From NCBI GenBank assembly GCA_004524595.1, contig SDOA01000061.1, positions 1 through 22,859 on the forward strand: a stretch of DNA of 22,859 bases, read 5' to 3'. Origin of the DNA: Candidatus Thorarchaeota archaeon. Its GTDB lineage: Archaea > Asgardarchaeota > Thorarchaeia > Thorarchaeales > Thorarchaeaceae. The notes below the pieces were generated by a model. That model made no database searches. It worked only from the letters and a program-made list of their open reading frames with translations, and was not told the DNA's origin. The position numbers and the translations under genes were made by a program. Shown here piece after piece: positions 15,523-22,480 of this stretch; the stretch's first letter is position 1, and every line of letters starts with the position of its first letter.

Positions 15523-15545
15523 CAAATCCGGCCGCTCCGACCATC
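15523..15545 (+). repeat. tRNA 3'-end repeat, copy A (inside the tRNA gene)
   Basis: The reference copy: CAAATCCGG through CCGACCATC, spanning T-loop, T-stem, acceptor strand and CCA plus two bases. It is followed by a pyrimidine-rich tract, as are the other three copies at 16551, 17775 and 19101. Confidence 0.85.
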
Positions 15546-15575
15546 TTTTCTTAAACAAACTGCACAGAGTATCTT

Positions 15576-16466
15576 CTATTTCTTCTGTCCGATTGTGATG
15601 CTACGACTAACTATCTCCTGTTCATGGATATGAGAGAGTTGTTCTTTATTCGCATCTTCAAGCATTCTAAAGTAATCGAAGAGAATCTGATATGCTTCAT
15701 TGATTTTGGAGGATTCCAATCCTGATTCAAGAAGAGTTTGCGTAGTGACCACTCGTTGATCTTCAAATAGTTCTCGTCTTCTTTTTATCCACTTTTTTCG
15801 TTCCCTAAAATCGAACCTTGCATCTGAGAGTGTGAATACCGAATACAAGCCATGACATCTGATGTTTTCTAAACCGACTTTTTCGAAGAAATCTGGGTAT
15901 GAATAGTAGAAGGGATTACTTCTCTCAATTTTACCAAAAGATTCTGCTCTTTTTTTGGACATGATAATACTGTACTGCCACAGAGTATCAAAAGCTTCTC
16001 CTACTGATTTATCAGGTACAAAGTGTCGAGAACCAAGAGCGGGTTCGATACAGATAACATATCCTTCTTTTCGAACTGCTTGCTTCATTTTTTCAATTGC
16101 GATTAATGGCTTTGGAAGGTTGTGAATAACAATGTGTGAAATTGCAGCATCAAATTCATCAAAAAAGTCAATCTCTTCAAGTGGGATATCTACAATATTG
16201 ATACTTGGGAACTTGCGAGAAAGAGATTTCCGTAGATTAAGATCAGGTTCAAGGCATGTGATTCTAGCACTTGGATAGATAATTTGTAGTTTCCCTGTGA
16301 AGAAACCACTACCTGATCCGACCTCTAGGACCTGTATTTTTTCTTCAACAAATGGAAGCCAATTTCTGAACATGGCCATAGCATCAGAATCATATTCAAA
16401 ATGACGTCCAATATCTATCTCATTAGCTGACTGAATCTTACTCCAATTGAAGGGATATGCAGACAA
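15576..16466 (-). CDS. Class I SAM-dependent methyltransferase
   Basis: 296 residues. Motif I VLEVGSGSG (46-54) binds S-adenosylmethionine; the acidic end of strand 2 is CLEPD (71-75); post-motif DIPLEEIDF and motif IV-like FDAAISHIVIHNLPKP follow at about 97-120. The C-terminal part (about 180-296) is helical, charged and specific to this protein, presumably for substrate recognition. Nothing points to a particular substrate. It is convergent with the tRNA-Tyr gene (32 bp apart) and divergent from the flavoprotein gene. It is the only gene between tRNA 3'-end copies A and B. The stop is TAG. Confidence 0.75.
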   Translation of the reverse strand: MSAYPFNWSKIQSANEIDIGRHFEYDSDAMAMFRNWLPFVEEKIQVLEVGSGSGFFTGKLQIIYPSARITCLEPDLNLRKSLSRKFPSINIVDIPLEEIDFFDEFDAAISHIVIHNLPKPLIAIEKMKQAVRKEGYVICIEPALGSRHFVPDKSVGEAFDTLWQYSIIMSKKRAESFGKIERSNPFYYSYPDFFEKVGLENIRCHGLYSVFTLSDARFDFRERKKWIKRRRELFEDQRVVTTQTLLESGLESSKINEAYQILFDYFRMLEDANKEQLSHIHEQEIVSRSITIGQKK

Positions 16467-16779
16467 ATTGAAACCTCTCTCTCAATGGTTCAATAGGTCA
16501 GCAATAAGCATTCTTCCAAAATCTGTTACTGATTTGTATGTAAATTAAAACAAATCCGGCCATCCCGACCATTTCTTTTGTTTCATAATATCAAGCACTA
16601 CACTACTTTTTTTCGGACATCGTATTATCCATATATGGAAATAGGTCAAAATTCGTCACTAGGCCAGATAATAGTATGTCCAGACCATCTTCTTTATCTA
16701 ATTATTAATTATAGTTAATATAACAGGTTCAAAAATATAGAACACATTTAATGTATTCTATTATGAAGGTGAATATCAT
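16467..16779. promoter_or_regulatory. Divergent intergenic region with tRNA-end copy B and a 12-bp palindrome
   Basis: 313 nt without a gene. It holds tRNA-end copy B (16551-16573), a perfect palindrome TCCATATATGGA (16628-16639), and very AT-rich sequence (16696-16765) that should contain the promoter of the flavoprotein gene, e.g. AAATATAG near 16733-16740. AAGGTGA at about 16766-16772 is the ribosome site for TTG 16780. No other structure noted. Confidence 0.5.
16551..16573 (+). repeat. tRNA 3'-end repeat, copy B
   Basis: Matches copy A at 19 of the first 22 positions: CAAATCCGGCC, then three differing bases, then CCGACCAT, again followed by a T-rich tract. No other part of a tRNA is present upstream, so it is a fragment only. 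Confidence 0.75.
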
Positions 16780-17715
16780 TTGACTGGAAATAATACGGAT
16801 TTTGACGTAGCAGTGATCGGAGGAGGGCCTGCAGGACTTTCTGCAGGGATCATAGCAGCCTACAAGGGGCTCAAGGCTGCAGTATTTGAAGGAGGTACAT
16901 GGGGTGGTCTACTCTCCACTATCTATCCACACAAATATGTATTCAATTATCCTGGAACTCCAAGAGTGATGGCAACACACCTAGTAGCGGAATGGGTTCG
17001 CCAAGCTGCTGATCTCGGTGTCAACCTGATTAAGGAGAGAGTCACACAAATTAGTAAGGAGCGAGTTGTAACTACAACTGAGCGAACCTATACTGCAAAA
17101 GTTATCATCATCGCAGCAGGAATGCGTCCTAATACACTTGGGATACCTGGTGAGGTCGAATTTTCAAGAAATGATAAGGGTGTATTTCCATATGTGACTG
17201 AACCAGAGTTATTCAGAGATAAGAGAGTACTTGTGGTTGGAGGTGGCGATACCGCTCTTGATGCAGTTATAGATGCTCGAAGAGTGACTGATAAGATTTG
17301 GATTGCTCATCGTAAGGATGAATTCAGAGCTGCCGAGACCGTTGTGGATGAGATAGTCAATCAAGGAATGGCTGAGATTCTTTACAACACAGAACTTGTT
17401 GCAATTAGGGGCAATTCAGAGGTCGAGGAAGTAACGCTTTACAACAATCAGACAGAGGAAAAGTGGGAACTTGCTGTTGATTGTGTCATAATAGCAGTTG
17501 GGTTGGTTCCTAACACCGAAGTCTTTGATCATTTAGGAGTAGAGATGAATCAGCGGTTCATTCGAGTTGATAGTGAACTGCGAACGAATATCGAAGGAAT
17601 CTTTGCTGCTGGAGATATTATCTCTATATACCAGTTAGCTTCGGTTGCTGCAGCTCAGGGTGCGCTTGCTGCACATAATGCTTACAAATACATAAGAAAG
17701 CCCTATTGGGCTTAG
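16780..17715 (+). CDS. Thioredoxin-reductase-fold flavoprotein lacking the CxxC (ferredoxin-NAD(P)+ reductase-like)
   Basis: 311 residues. FAD motif GGGPAG 14-19, NAD(P) motif GGGDTA 154-159 followed by HRKDEFRA (177-184, the pattern that contacts the NADPH 2'-phosphate in thioredoxin reductases), and C-terminal FAD motif AAGD. Where thioredoxin reductases carry CATC, this protein reads KGVFPYVTE, so it cannot reduce thioredoxin by the usual dithiol route. YumC-type ferredoxin-NADP reductases share this fold and this lack; that is the best guess, with NAD(P)H oxidase or regulatory roles as alternatives. Start TTG 16780 is chosen because AAGGTGA lies 8-9 nt upstream and no nearer ATG is in frame. 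It is the only gene between tRNA-end copies B and C. Confidence 0.8.
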   Translation: MTGNNTDFDVAVIGGGPAGLSAGIIAAYKGLKAAVFEGGTWGGLLSTIYPHKYVFNYPGTPRVMATHLVAEWVRQAADLGVNLIKERVTQISKERVVTTTERTYTAKVIIIAAGMRPNTLGIPGEVEFSRNDKGVFPYVTEPELFRDKRVLVVGGGDTALDAVIDARRVTDKIWIAHRKDEFRAAETVVDEIVNQGMAEILYNTELVAIRGNSEVEEVTLYNNQTEEKWELAVDCVIIAVGLVPNTEVFDHLGVEMNQRFIRVDSELRTNIEGIFAAGDIISIYQLASVAAAQGALAAHNAYKYIRKPYWA

Positions 17716-17774
17716 TCCTATTCTGGTCTCTCACTATTTCGGACGTTAGTCTATATTAAAATGCCTCTAACCGG

Positions 17775-17790
17775 TTCAAATCCGACCATC
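17775..17790 (+). repeat. tRNA 3'-end repeat, copy C (internally deleted)
   Basis: The similarity begins at 17771 (CCGGTTCAAATCCG) and continues ACCATC. Relative to copy A exactly nine bases are missing, between the two TCCG repeats of the acceptor/T-stem, a typical slippage deletion. It lies in the 3' untranslated region of the flavoprotein gene. Confidence 0.75.
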
Positions 17791-17797
17791 CTTTTTT
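17791..17797 (+). terminator. Oligo-T terminator after the flavoprotein gene
   Basis: CTTTTTT directly follows tRNA-end copy C and lies 76 nt after the stop codon. The tract may originally have been the tRNA terminator and now ends this mRNA. Confidence 0.45.
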
Positions 17798-17859
17798 CCT
17801 ATGCATTAAGAACTACCAAAACACAAATTCACATTAAGATAGCCCGAATACCATCTCAA

Positions 17860-18810
17860 CTACGAATCCATATTGAGTGTGATTCCAAGAGAACGAACGA
17901 GTTCCTTGTATCGATTTCGGATTGTGACTTCTGTAACTCTCGAAGCCATGGCTATCTCTCTCTGAGTACGCCTATCCTCCTCAAGTATTCCAGCTATGTA
18001 AAGTGCAGCTCCTGCAATCCCACCAGGCGATTTTCCTATGGTTATGTATCTCTCCTTTGCCTGCTGAATTATTTCTGTGGCTTTTTTCACAGTTCTTCCA
18101 TCAAGCATGAGATCTGAAGATAACCTTGGTATCAAATCCTTTGCAGAAGGAAGTGGTACATTAACTTCTATTTTGGAAACAATTAAGCGAACCGCATGAC
18201 CGATCTTTTTCCTACCCACATCAGTTTCTGTTGCAATCTCATCAAGTGACCTTGGAATCCTATGAATCCGGCAAGCAAGATAGATAGATGCTGCAACTAC
18301 TGATTCGATGCTTCTTCCTCTCACAATTCTCTTCATTAGAGCCTTTCTATAGATCAAAGCTGCACTTTCTCGGACTTCGTAAGGTATTCCAAGTTGTGAA
18401 GAGAGTCTCTGCATTTCACTCATTGCAATACTAAGATTTCGATGTTCTGAATTATGGAGTTTACTTCTAATGTGCCACTTTCGCATTCTATACATGGCTG
18501 CACGCGTGGTGCTTGTGAGTGCCCTACCACTTGCATCCTTGTTCCGCCAATCAATTGTTGTCGAAAGGCCTCTGTCCGCTCTAGTGAGAGTCATTGGTGC
18601 TCCAACTCTGGCTCTTGCATCTCTCTCTTCTGTAGTGAATGCTCTCCATTCTGGTCCACTATCTGTAGTATGCTCAGATCTTACAAGTCCACATGAAGCA
18701 CAGGTATTCTCTCCACGAGCATAATCCTCCGTGAATAACGTCCCTCCACAGTTAATACAAACACCTGTTTTTTTAACAATCTTTTCCTTCATTCTAGGTG
18801 AATCTGTCAT
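17860..18810 (-). CDS. tfb: Transcription initiation factor B (TFB, TFIIB homologue)
   Basis: 316 residues, the normal TFB length. The zinc ribbon uses C18, C21, C37 and C40. The B-reader/linker region includes EWRAFTTEER and the conserved TLTRADRGLSTTIDWRNKD (74-92). Two cyclin-like repeats (about 120-205 and 215-308) bind TBP-DNA and the BRE; the helix-turn-helix of repeat 2 includes RRTQREIAMASRVTEVTIRNRYKEL. TFB recruits RNA polymerase at TATA promoters. ATG 18810 has AGGTGAG 7-13 nt upstream. Archaea often carry several TFBs; this one looks fully intact. It stands alone between tRNA-end copies C and D, and a short ORF overlaps its start. Confidence 0.95.
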   Translation of the reverse strand: MTDSPRMKEKIVKKTGVCINCGGTLFTEDYARGENTCASCGLVRSEHTTDSGPEWRAFTTEERDARARVGAPMTLTRADRGLSTTIDWRNKDASGRALTSTTRAAMYRMRKWHIRSKLHNSEHRNLSIAMSEMQRLSSQLGIPYEVRESAALIYRKALMKRIVRGRSIESVVAASIYLACRIHRIPRSLDEIATETDVGRKKIGHAVRLIVSKIEVNVPLPSAKDLIPRLSSDLMLDGRTVKKATEIIQQAKERYITIGKSPGGIAGAALYIAGILEEDRRTQREIAMASRVTEVTIRNRYKELVRSLGITLNMDS

Positions 18811-18889
18811 ATTCTCTCACCTTAGCAGATTCCTTTCTACTTCCTTCCACAACGCTTGCATCATCTGCTACATCTTCTATCGTTTCCAT
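18794..18889 (-). CDS. Possible 31-codon upstream ORF overlapping the tfb start
   Basis: ATG 18889 to TAG 18794 encodes a highly charged 31-residue peptide (begins METIEDVADD) in a different frame from tfb and runs across the tfb start codon. A TATA-like CTTAAATC lies 20-odd nt before its ATG. It could modulate tfb translation or be chance. The rest of the 289-nt gap to the next gene (18890-19099) shows no gene. Confidence 0.25.
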   Translation of the reverse strand: METIEDVADDASVVEGSRKESAKVREYDRFT

Positions 18890-19099
18890 TAGCTTTGAAT
18901 TGGATTTAAGTGGAAAATTTCGGTCTATTGCTGAAAAACCCTATCTTGTATTGTACCATTCAACGAAACAGAACTCAATTGAGTAATGTAAGAAATAACC
19001 GAAGATACTTTCTACTTAGTTTCTCAATCGTTACTTTATACAAATCTTCCCTAATAAAGAAGAGGTCAGAACTAATATTGAAAGAAATAAATTCTTAGC

Positions 19100-19660
19100 T
19101 CAAATCCGACCACTCCGACCATCTCTATCTTTTTCCAGAGAATGAAGAAATGCTTCAATTTCTTTCTGTCCTCTTAGAATGAACACATTCTTTGAAACGT
19201 GTAGTTTTTCCAACAACTTGAAAATCGCTGGTTTCCGAGTGCGTGGATAGTTCCAGATCCATTTTATAAAATCCCAGTCGATCTTCTCAGGGCAGTCCTC
19301 GGTTAGATCCGGCCTAGTCTCTCCTCGAAATCGTAGGAATCGAACAAATATGCGCAGGTACGATAGTCTTCTTGGAATATTGACGAAGATGATGGTGTCT
19401 GCTGCGGAGGCACGAAGCTTAAGTGTAGATGTGTAATTGCCATCCATGATCCATGAGTCTGGACTAATCAACTCCTTGACCCTGGCTTGCCATTCATCTT
19501 CAGGAGTATACACCCAGTTTGGTTTCCAATAATACTGGTCCAAGTGAATAATGGGGATTCTGAGAATTCTACCAAGTCTTTCACCGAGAGTAGATTTTCC
19601 GGAGCCACTAGGTCCAAGAATTAGCACGCGTTTCATCATCAGAAGTAAGAGATAAAACAT
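19100..19660 (-). CDS. Small P-loop kinase (FlaR/adenylate-kinase-like)
   Basis: 186 residues from the first ATG; the true start is more likely one of the Met pair at residues 8-9 (19639/19636), giving the compact MKRVLILG start usual for the family. Walker A GPSGSGKST is at 16-24, followed by the family signature IIHLDQYYWKPNW (37-49), WIMDGNY (70-76) and a basic lid with RFRGETRPDL. This matches the group annotated as topology-modulation protein FlaR-like or AAA-family nucleotide kinases, whose real substrates are unknown. The last codons (about DGRSGRI and TGA) are read from tRNA-end copy D, so the native C-terminus may have been replaced. Confidence 0.75.
   Translation of the reverse strand: MFYLLLLMMKRVLILGPSGSGKSTLGERLGRILRIPIIHLDQYYWKPNWVYTPEDEWQARVKELISPDSWIMDGNYTSTLKLRASAADTIIFVNIPRRLSYLRIFVRFLRFRGETRPDLTEDCPEKIDWDFIKWIWNYPRTRKPAIFKLLEKLHVSKNVFILRGQKEIEAFLHSLEKDRDGRSGRI
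19101..19123 (+). repeat. tRNA 3'-end repeat, copy D (inside the kinase gene 3' end)
   Basis: Matches copy A at 21 of 23 positions (CAAATCCGACCACTCCGACCATC; the two differences are G to A). Same orientation as copies A-C, but it lies antisense to, and within, the last codons of the minus-strand kinase gene. Confidence 0.8.
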
Positions 19661-19773
19661 GAATTAAACACTAGTGACTAAGGCAGACAATCGCGGACGC
19701 AGACTACTTACCATTCAGAAACCGTCTAACTTATTAATGAATGCACTATTGTTAATCTTGTGAGATTTGAAAG

Positions 19774-20964
19774 ATGAAAGCAGTTGAAGTTGTGAAGGAT
19801 GTCTACTGGGTCGGTGCAATTGACTACGATGTCCGTAATTTTCATGGATACAGTTATACGACACATCATGGCACGACCTACAATGCATACTTGGTGATTG
19901 GAGAGAAGATAGCTCTCGTAGATGCGGTCCTTGGTTCATTTTCAGAAGAGATGTTCTCCAGGATCTCTGAGATTATCAATCCTGAGAAGATTGACTATAT
20001 GATATCGAATCATACAGAGATGGACCACTCTGGTGCTATTCCTGATGTACTGAAGAGGATGAAGAATGCGAAACTAATCTGCACACCAAAGGCAGTAGAT
20101 GAACTGAAGAAGCACTATCCTGATGGTTGGGACATTCAGACTGTCAAGACTGGCGATGAGATTGACCTGGGTGGGAAGACGCTGAGGTTTTATGAGGCTC
20201 CCATGTTACACTGGCCTGAGTCAATGTTTACATACTACGTAGAAGAAGAATTACTAATGCCCAATGATGCATTCGGACAACATTATGCTACAGAGAGGCG
20301 CTTTGCCGATGAGGTGGACCAGAATATCCTCTGGCGAGAGGCAGAGAAGTACTATGCAAACATTCTCTGGCCCCTGAGTTCTATGGTACAGCGAAAGATT
20401 GAGGAAGTCGTCAAGTTAGGACTCCCTATCAAGATAATAGCCCCATCTCATGGTCTCATCTGGAGAGAGAATCCCCTTGAGATCGTCATGAGATACCTTG
20501 CATGGGCAAAAGGTGAGAGAACATCTGACAAAGTCGTGATTGCCTGGGATACGATGTGGCAGAGTACGACAAAGTTGGCACGTGCAATCGCTGAAGGAAT
20601 TGACCATGAGGGGCTCACTCCCCTGCTCAGATTAATACCACACAGTGATAGGAGCGACATCATGGCCGAGTTGCTTGAGGCAAAGGGGATACTTGTCGGG
20701 TGTTCCACACTCCATAATGATATACTACCAACTGTGGCACCAGTTCTCTCCGACTTTGAGGTCCTCAAACCAAAGGGGAAGAAGGCTGCAGCCTTTGGGT
20801 CATATGGATGGGGTGGCGGAGCAGTCAAGAGAATTCAGGAGTCAATGGAACGCGGTAAGATGGAAATTGTCATGGAGCCACTCACTGTCAAGTGGGTTCC
20901 AACCGAAGAGGAACTCAAGGCTGCATATGAGTTTGGTCGCTCATTCGCAAAGGCAGTGAAATAG
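19774..20964 (+). CDS. fprA: Flavodiiron protein (FprA family; O2/NO reductase, possibly F420H2 oxidase)
   Basis: 396 residues, the typical two-domain length. The metallo-beta-lactamase domain (1-245) has the diiron ligands H80-x-E82-x-D84 with adjacent H85, H146 (LHWPES), D165 (NDAFGQH) and the late His of APSHGLIWR (about 229). The flavodoxin domain (about 250-396) has the FMN phosphate loop AWDTMWQSTTKLA and the later GSYGWGGGAVK. Such enzymes reduce O2 to water or NO to N2O in anaerobes; in methanogens the donor is F420H2. No rubredoxin gene is adjacent. A TATA-like TTATTAAT lies about 40 nt before the ATG. Divergent from the kinase gene. Confidence 0.92.
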   Translation: MKAVEVVKDVYWVGAIDYDVRNFHGYSYTTHHGTTYNAYLVIGEKIALVDAVLGSFSEEMFSRISEIINPEKIDYMISNHTEMDHSGAIPDVLKRMKNAKLICTPKAVDELKKHYPDGWDIQTVKTGDEIDLGGKTLRFYEAPMLHWPESMFTYYVEEELLMPNDAFGQHYATERRFADEVDQNILWREAEKYYANILWPLSSMVQRKIEEVVKLGLPIKIIAPSHGLIWRENPLEIVMRYLAWAKGERTSDKVVIAWDTMWQSTTKLARAIAEGIDHEGLTPLLRLIPHSDRSDIMAELLEAKGILVGCSTLHNDILPTVAPVLSDFEVLKPKGKKAAAFGSYGWGGGAVKRIQESMERGKMEIVMEPLTVKWVPTEEELKAAYEFGRSFAKAVK

Positions 20965-20974
20965 CTAGTTGATT

Positions 20975-21958
20975 TCACGGTACGTTGTCTGGAAGGTGAA
21001 TGATGAAACTACACTCATCATCACCCCTGAGTACCGATTTCATCAGCTCTACTTCCAACGGCTGATTCAGTGCTGCCTCCCAAGGCTGCTTTGTGAACCC
21101 TCCACTACAATAGCAGAATTCAGCTGATACTTCCTCGCCCTTCAAGATTGACTCTCTTGCCCACGCACAGTGACAGGCGTAGTACCGTTTCATCCTCTCA
21201 TCAGTTGCATCAAGATACTCTTGGGTCATGTATGGGATCTTTGTATGATAAATGGTGTTTTCTCTTCTTTCACCAACTAGGACATCTGGACGACCCTTTA
21301 CAAAATTCACAACATCATCAGTGATGTATTGATTGAAGAAGAGAGTTCCATTGTCCCTGTGTTTCTCCAGTTCTGCAATACCCTCTTCTCTCTGTCTGCG
21401 TAAATACTCATCAATGCTACCCGCTTTCAAGAATTTCTCTCGTTCTCCCTTCCTAAAATCCCGAGGTAATCCATGAGCAACATCAGCGAGTACCTTTTTA
21501 CATTCCTCTGGAGTTAAGACTTTGTTCATTTTCTCCAACACTTGACGAGTGACATCTATTTTCTGTGATGAGGGTAATCCAAGGGGTGGTAAATCTTCTT
21601 TTGGTAATATTTCATCTCGTTTTGTTTCACCAATATGCTCTCCTAATCGTTCGTTCAGAACATTCATCACTTCTGCTCCATCAATGAGCTCAAGAACTGC
21701 TAAATAGAAATCCATGTTCTTGATGAAGTTTCCATATCTGCTCAAAGCAACAAGGCTGGTATAGGTGTTCAGTTTCTCTTCAATCAATACTTTCGTAAAA
21801 TTGTTGACCTCTGTCGCAGATGCTGTTTCAAGGGTCTTTCCAAAATGCTTCAGATACTCCTCAAACTTTTCAACCATCTTTGTAGTTTCGATGATCTCTT
21901 CCTCGGGGATTGGTTGCACCCTATCTATCAAATACTGTCGATATCCTTCTCTATCCAT
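20975..21958 (-). CDS. DUF6144-like Cys-rich protein
   Basis: 327 residues. The N-terminal 100 residues are helical and reminiscent of a SAM-like DNA-binding or scaffold bundle. The C-terminal third has the signature YYACHCAWARES (259-270) and FCYCSGGFTKQPWE (281-294), then LEVELMKSVLRGDDECSFIIHLP, giving C262, C264, C282, C284 and C316. This matches what I recall of DUF6144 proteins, related in pattern to V4R-like ligand or metal sensors. Metal binding is inferred; function unknown. It is convergent with fprA (10 nt apart). The stop is TGA. Confidence 0.65.
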   Translation of the reverse strand: MDREGYRQYLIDRVQPIPEEEIIETTKMVEKFEEYLKHFGKTLETASATEVNNFTKVLIEEKLNTYTSLVALSRYGNFIKNMDFYLAVLELIDGAEVMNVLNERLGEHIGETKRDEILPKEDLPPLGLPSSQKIDVTRQVLEKMNKVLTPEECKKVLADVAHGLPRDFRKGEREKFLKAGSIDEYLRRQREEGIAELEKHRDNGTLFFNQYITDDVVNFVKGRPDVLVGERRENTIYHTKIPYMTQEYLDATDERMKRYYACHCAWARESILKGEEVSAEFCYCSGGFTKQPWEAALNQPLEVELMKSVLRGDDECSFIIHLPDNVP

Positions 21959-22147
21959 TCATCTCACTCTCGACTTACCTTTTCAAGCCATTTTTTCTTA
22001 TCAAACGGATGATGAAAGCAATAATTAACATCTTTACTCGGTCGTTTCGAGAGAATCTAGTCCGATTTGGCGCCCAACTTCAGTATTACTTGGTTAATAC
22101 AGGTGCTTTAGTAGTCTGATGATGACAAAATAGTGGTAGATAGTCAA

Positions 22148-22435
22148 ATGAATAATCTAGAGGCTAAGATTAAGCATGGATTAGCAGATAAGGGTATCAA
22201 GTGTCAGTCAATATACACGGTGCCCACTTCTGAGGATACAAGAGTAGTCATCGCATTCAACTCCAAGGACAATAGACGTCTGTCAGTAAAGCGAGTGGAG
22301 AGTGTATTATCATCACTCAATGTGGGCAATTTCAAGATACCCTCAGACTTTCAGCGTCTGAGCTCGGCATTCTTGCATCTTGAAGTGACATTCGGGGCTG
22401 GAACGAAACAGTCAATCGGTACCCCTGCATCATAG
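22148..22435 (+). CDS. Small protein of unknown function
   Basis: 95 residues from ATG 22148 (GTG 22133 would add five). Mixed alpha/beta, no cysteine cluster or membrane helix; it contains the hydrophobic strand TRVVIAFNSKD, a helix RLSVKRVESVLSSL and a closing strand FLHLEVTFG. I do not recognise the family. The upstream gap (21959-22147) is AT-rich and shows no other gene. The TAG stop lies 45 nt before the dehydrogenase start, so the two may be co-transcribed. Confidence 0.55.
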   Translation: MNNLEAKIKHGLADKGIKCQSIYTVPTSEDTRVVIAFNSKDNRRLSVKRVESVLSSLNVGNFKIPSDFQRLSSAFLHLEVTFGAGTKQSIGTPAS

Positions 22436-22480
22436 CCGGTGCCGTGCCCCTTATCTGCATGTATTCTCTTTAGAATCCCT

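Larger units (their letters stand above)
15406..15543 (+). tRNA. tRNA-Tyr(GUA) with two introns, CCA encoded
   Basis: Acceptor CGGAGCG (15406-15412) pairs with CGCTCCG (15533-15539). The C1-G72 pair and A73 are the archaeal/eukaryotic tRNA-Tyr identity elements, and CCA is encoded at 15541-15543. The D-stem is GCTC (15415-15418) with GAGC after splicing, D-loop AACTTGGCA. The anticodon stem is ATGGA/TCCAT (15463-15467/15506-15510) and the loop reads CTGTAGA after splicing, anticodon GTA at 15470-15472. The T arm is GCCGG/CCGGC with loop TTCAAAT. Removing 30 nt and 31 nt gives a 77-nt mature tRNA with every stem paired. T-rich sequence directly after CCA can terminate transcription. Standard tRNA finders may miss or mis-score it because of the D-arm insertion. 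Confidence 0.9.

Noticed and set aside
16551..17790. Additional complete tRNA genes at copies B and C
   Set aside because: Upstream sequence gives no D arm, anticodon arm or 5' acceptor strand; only the 3' end is present.
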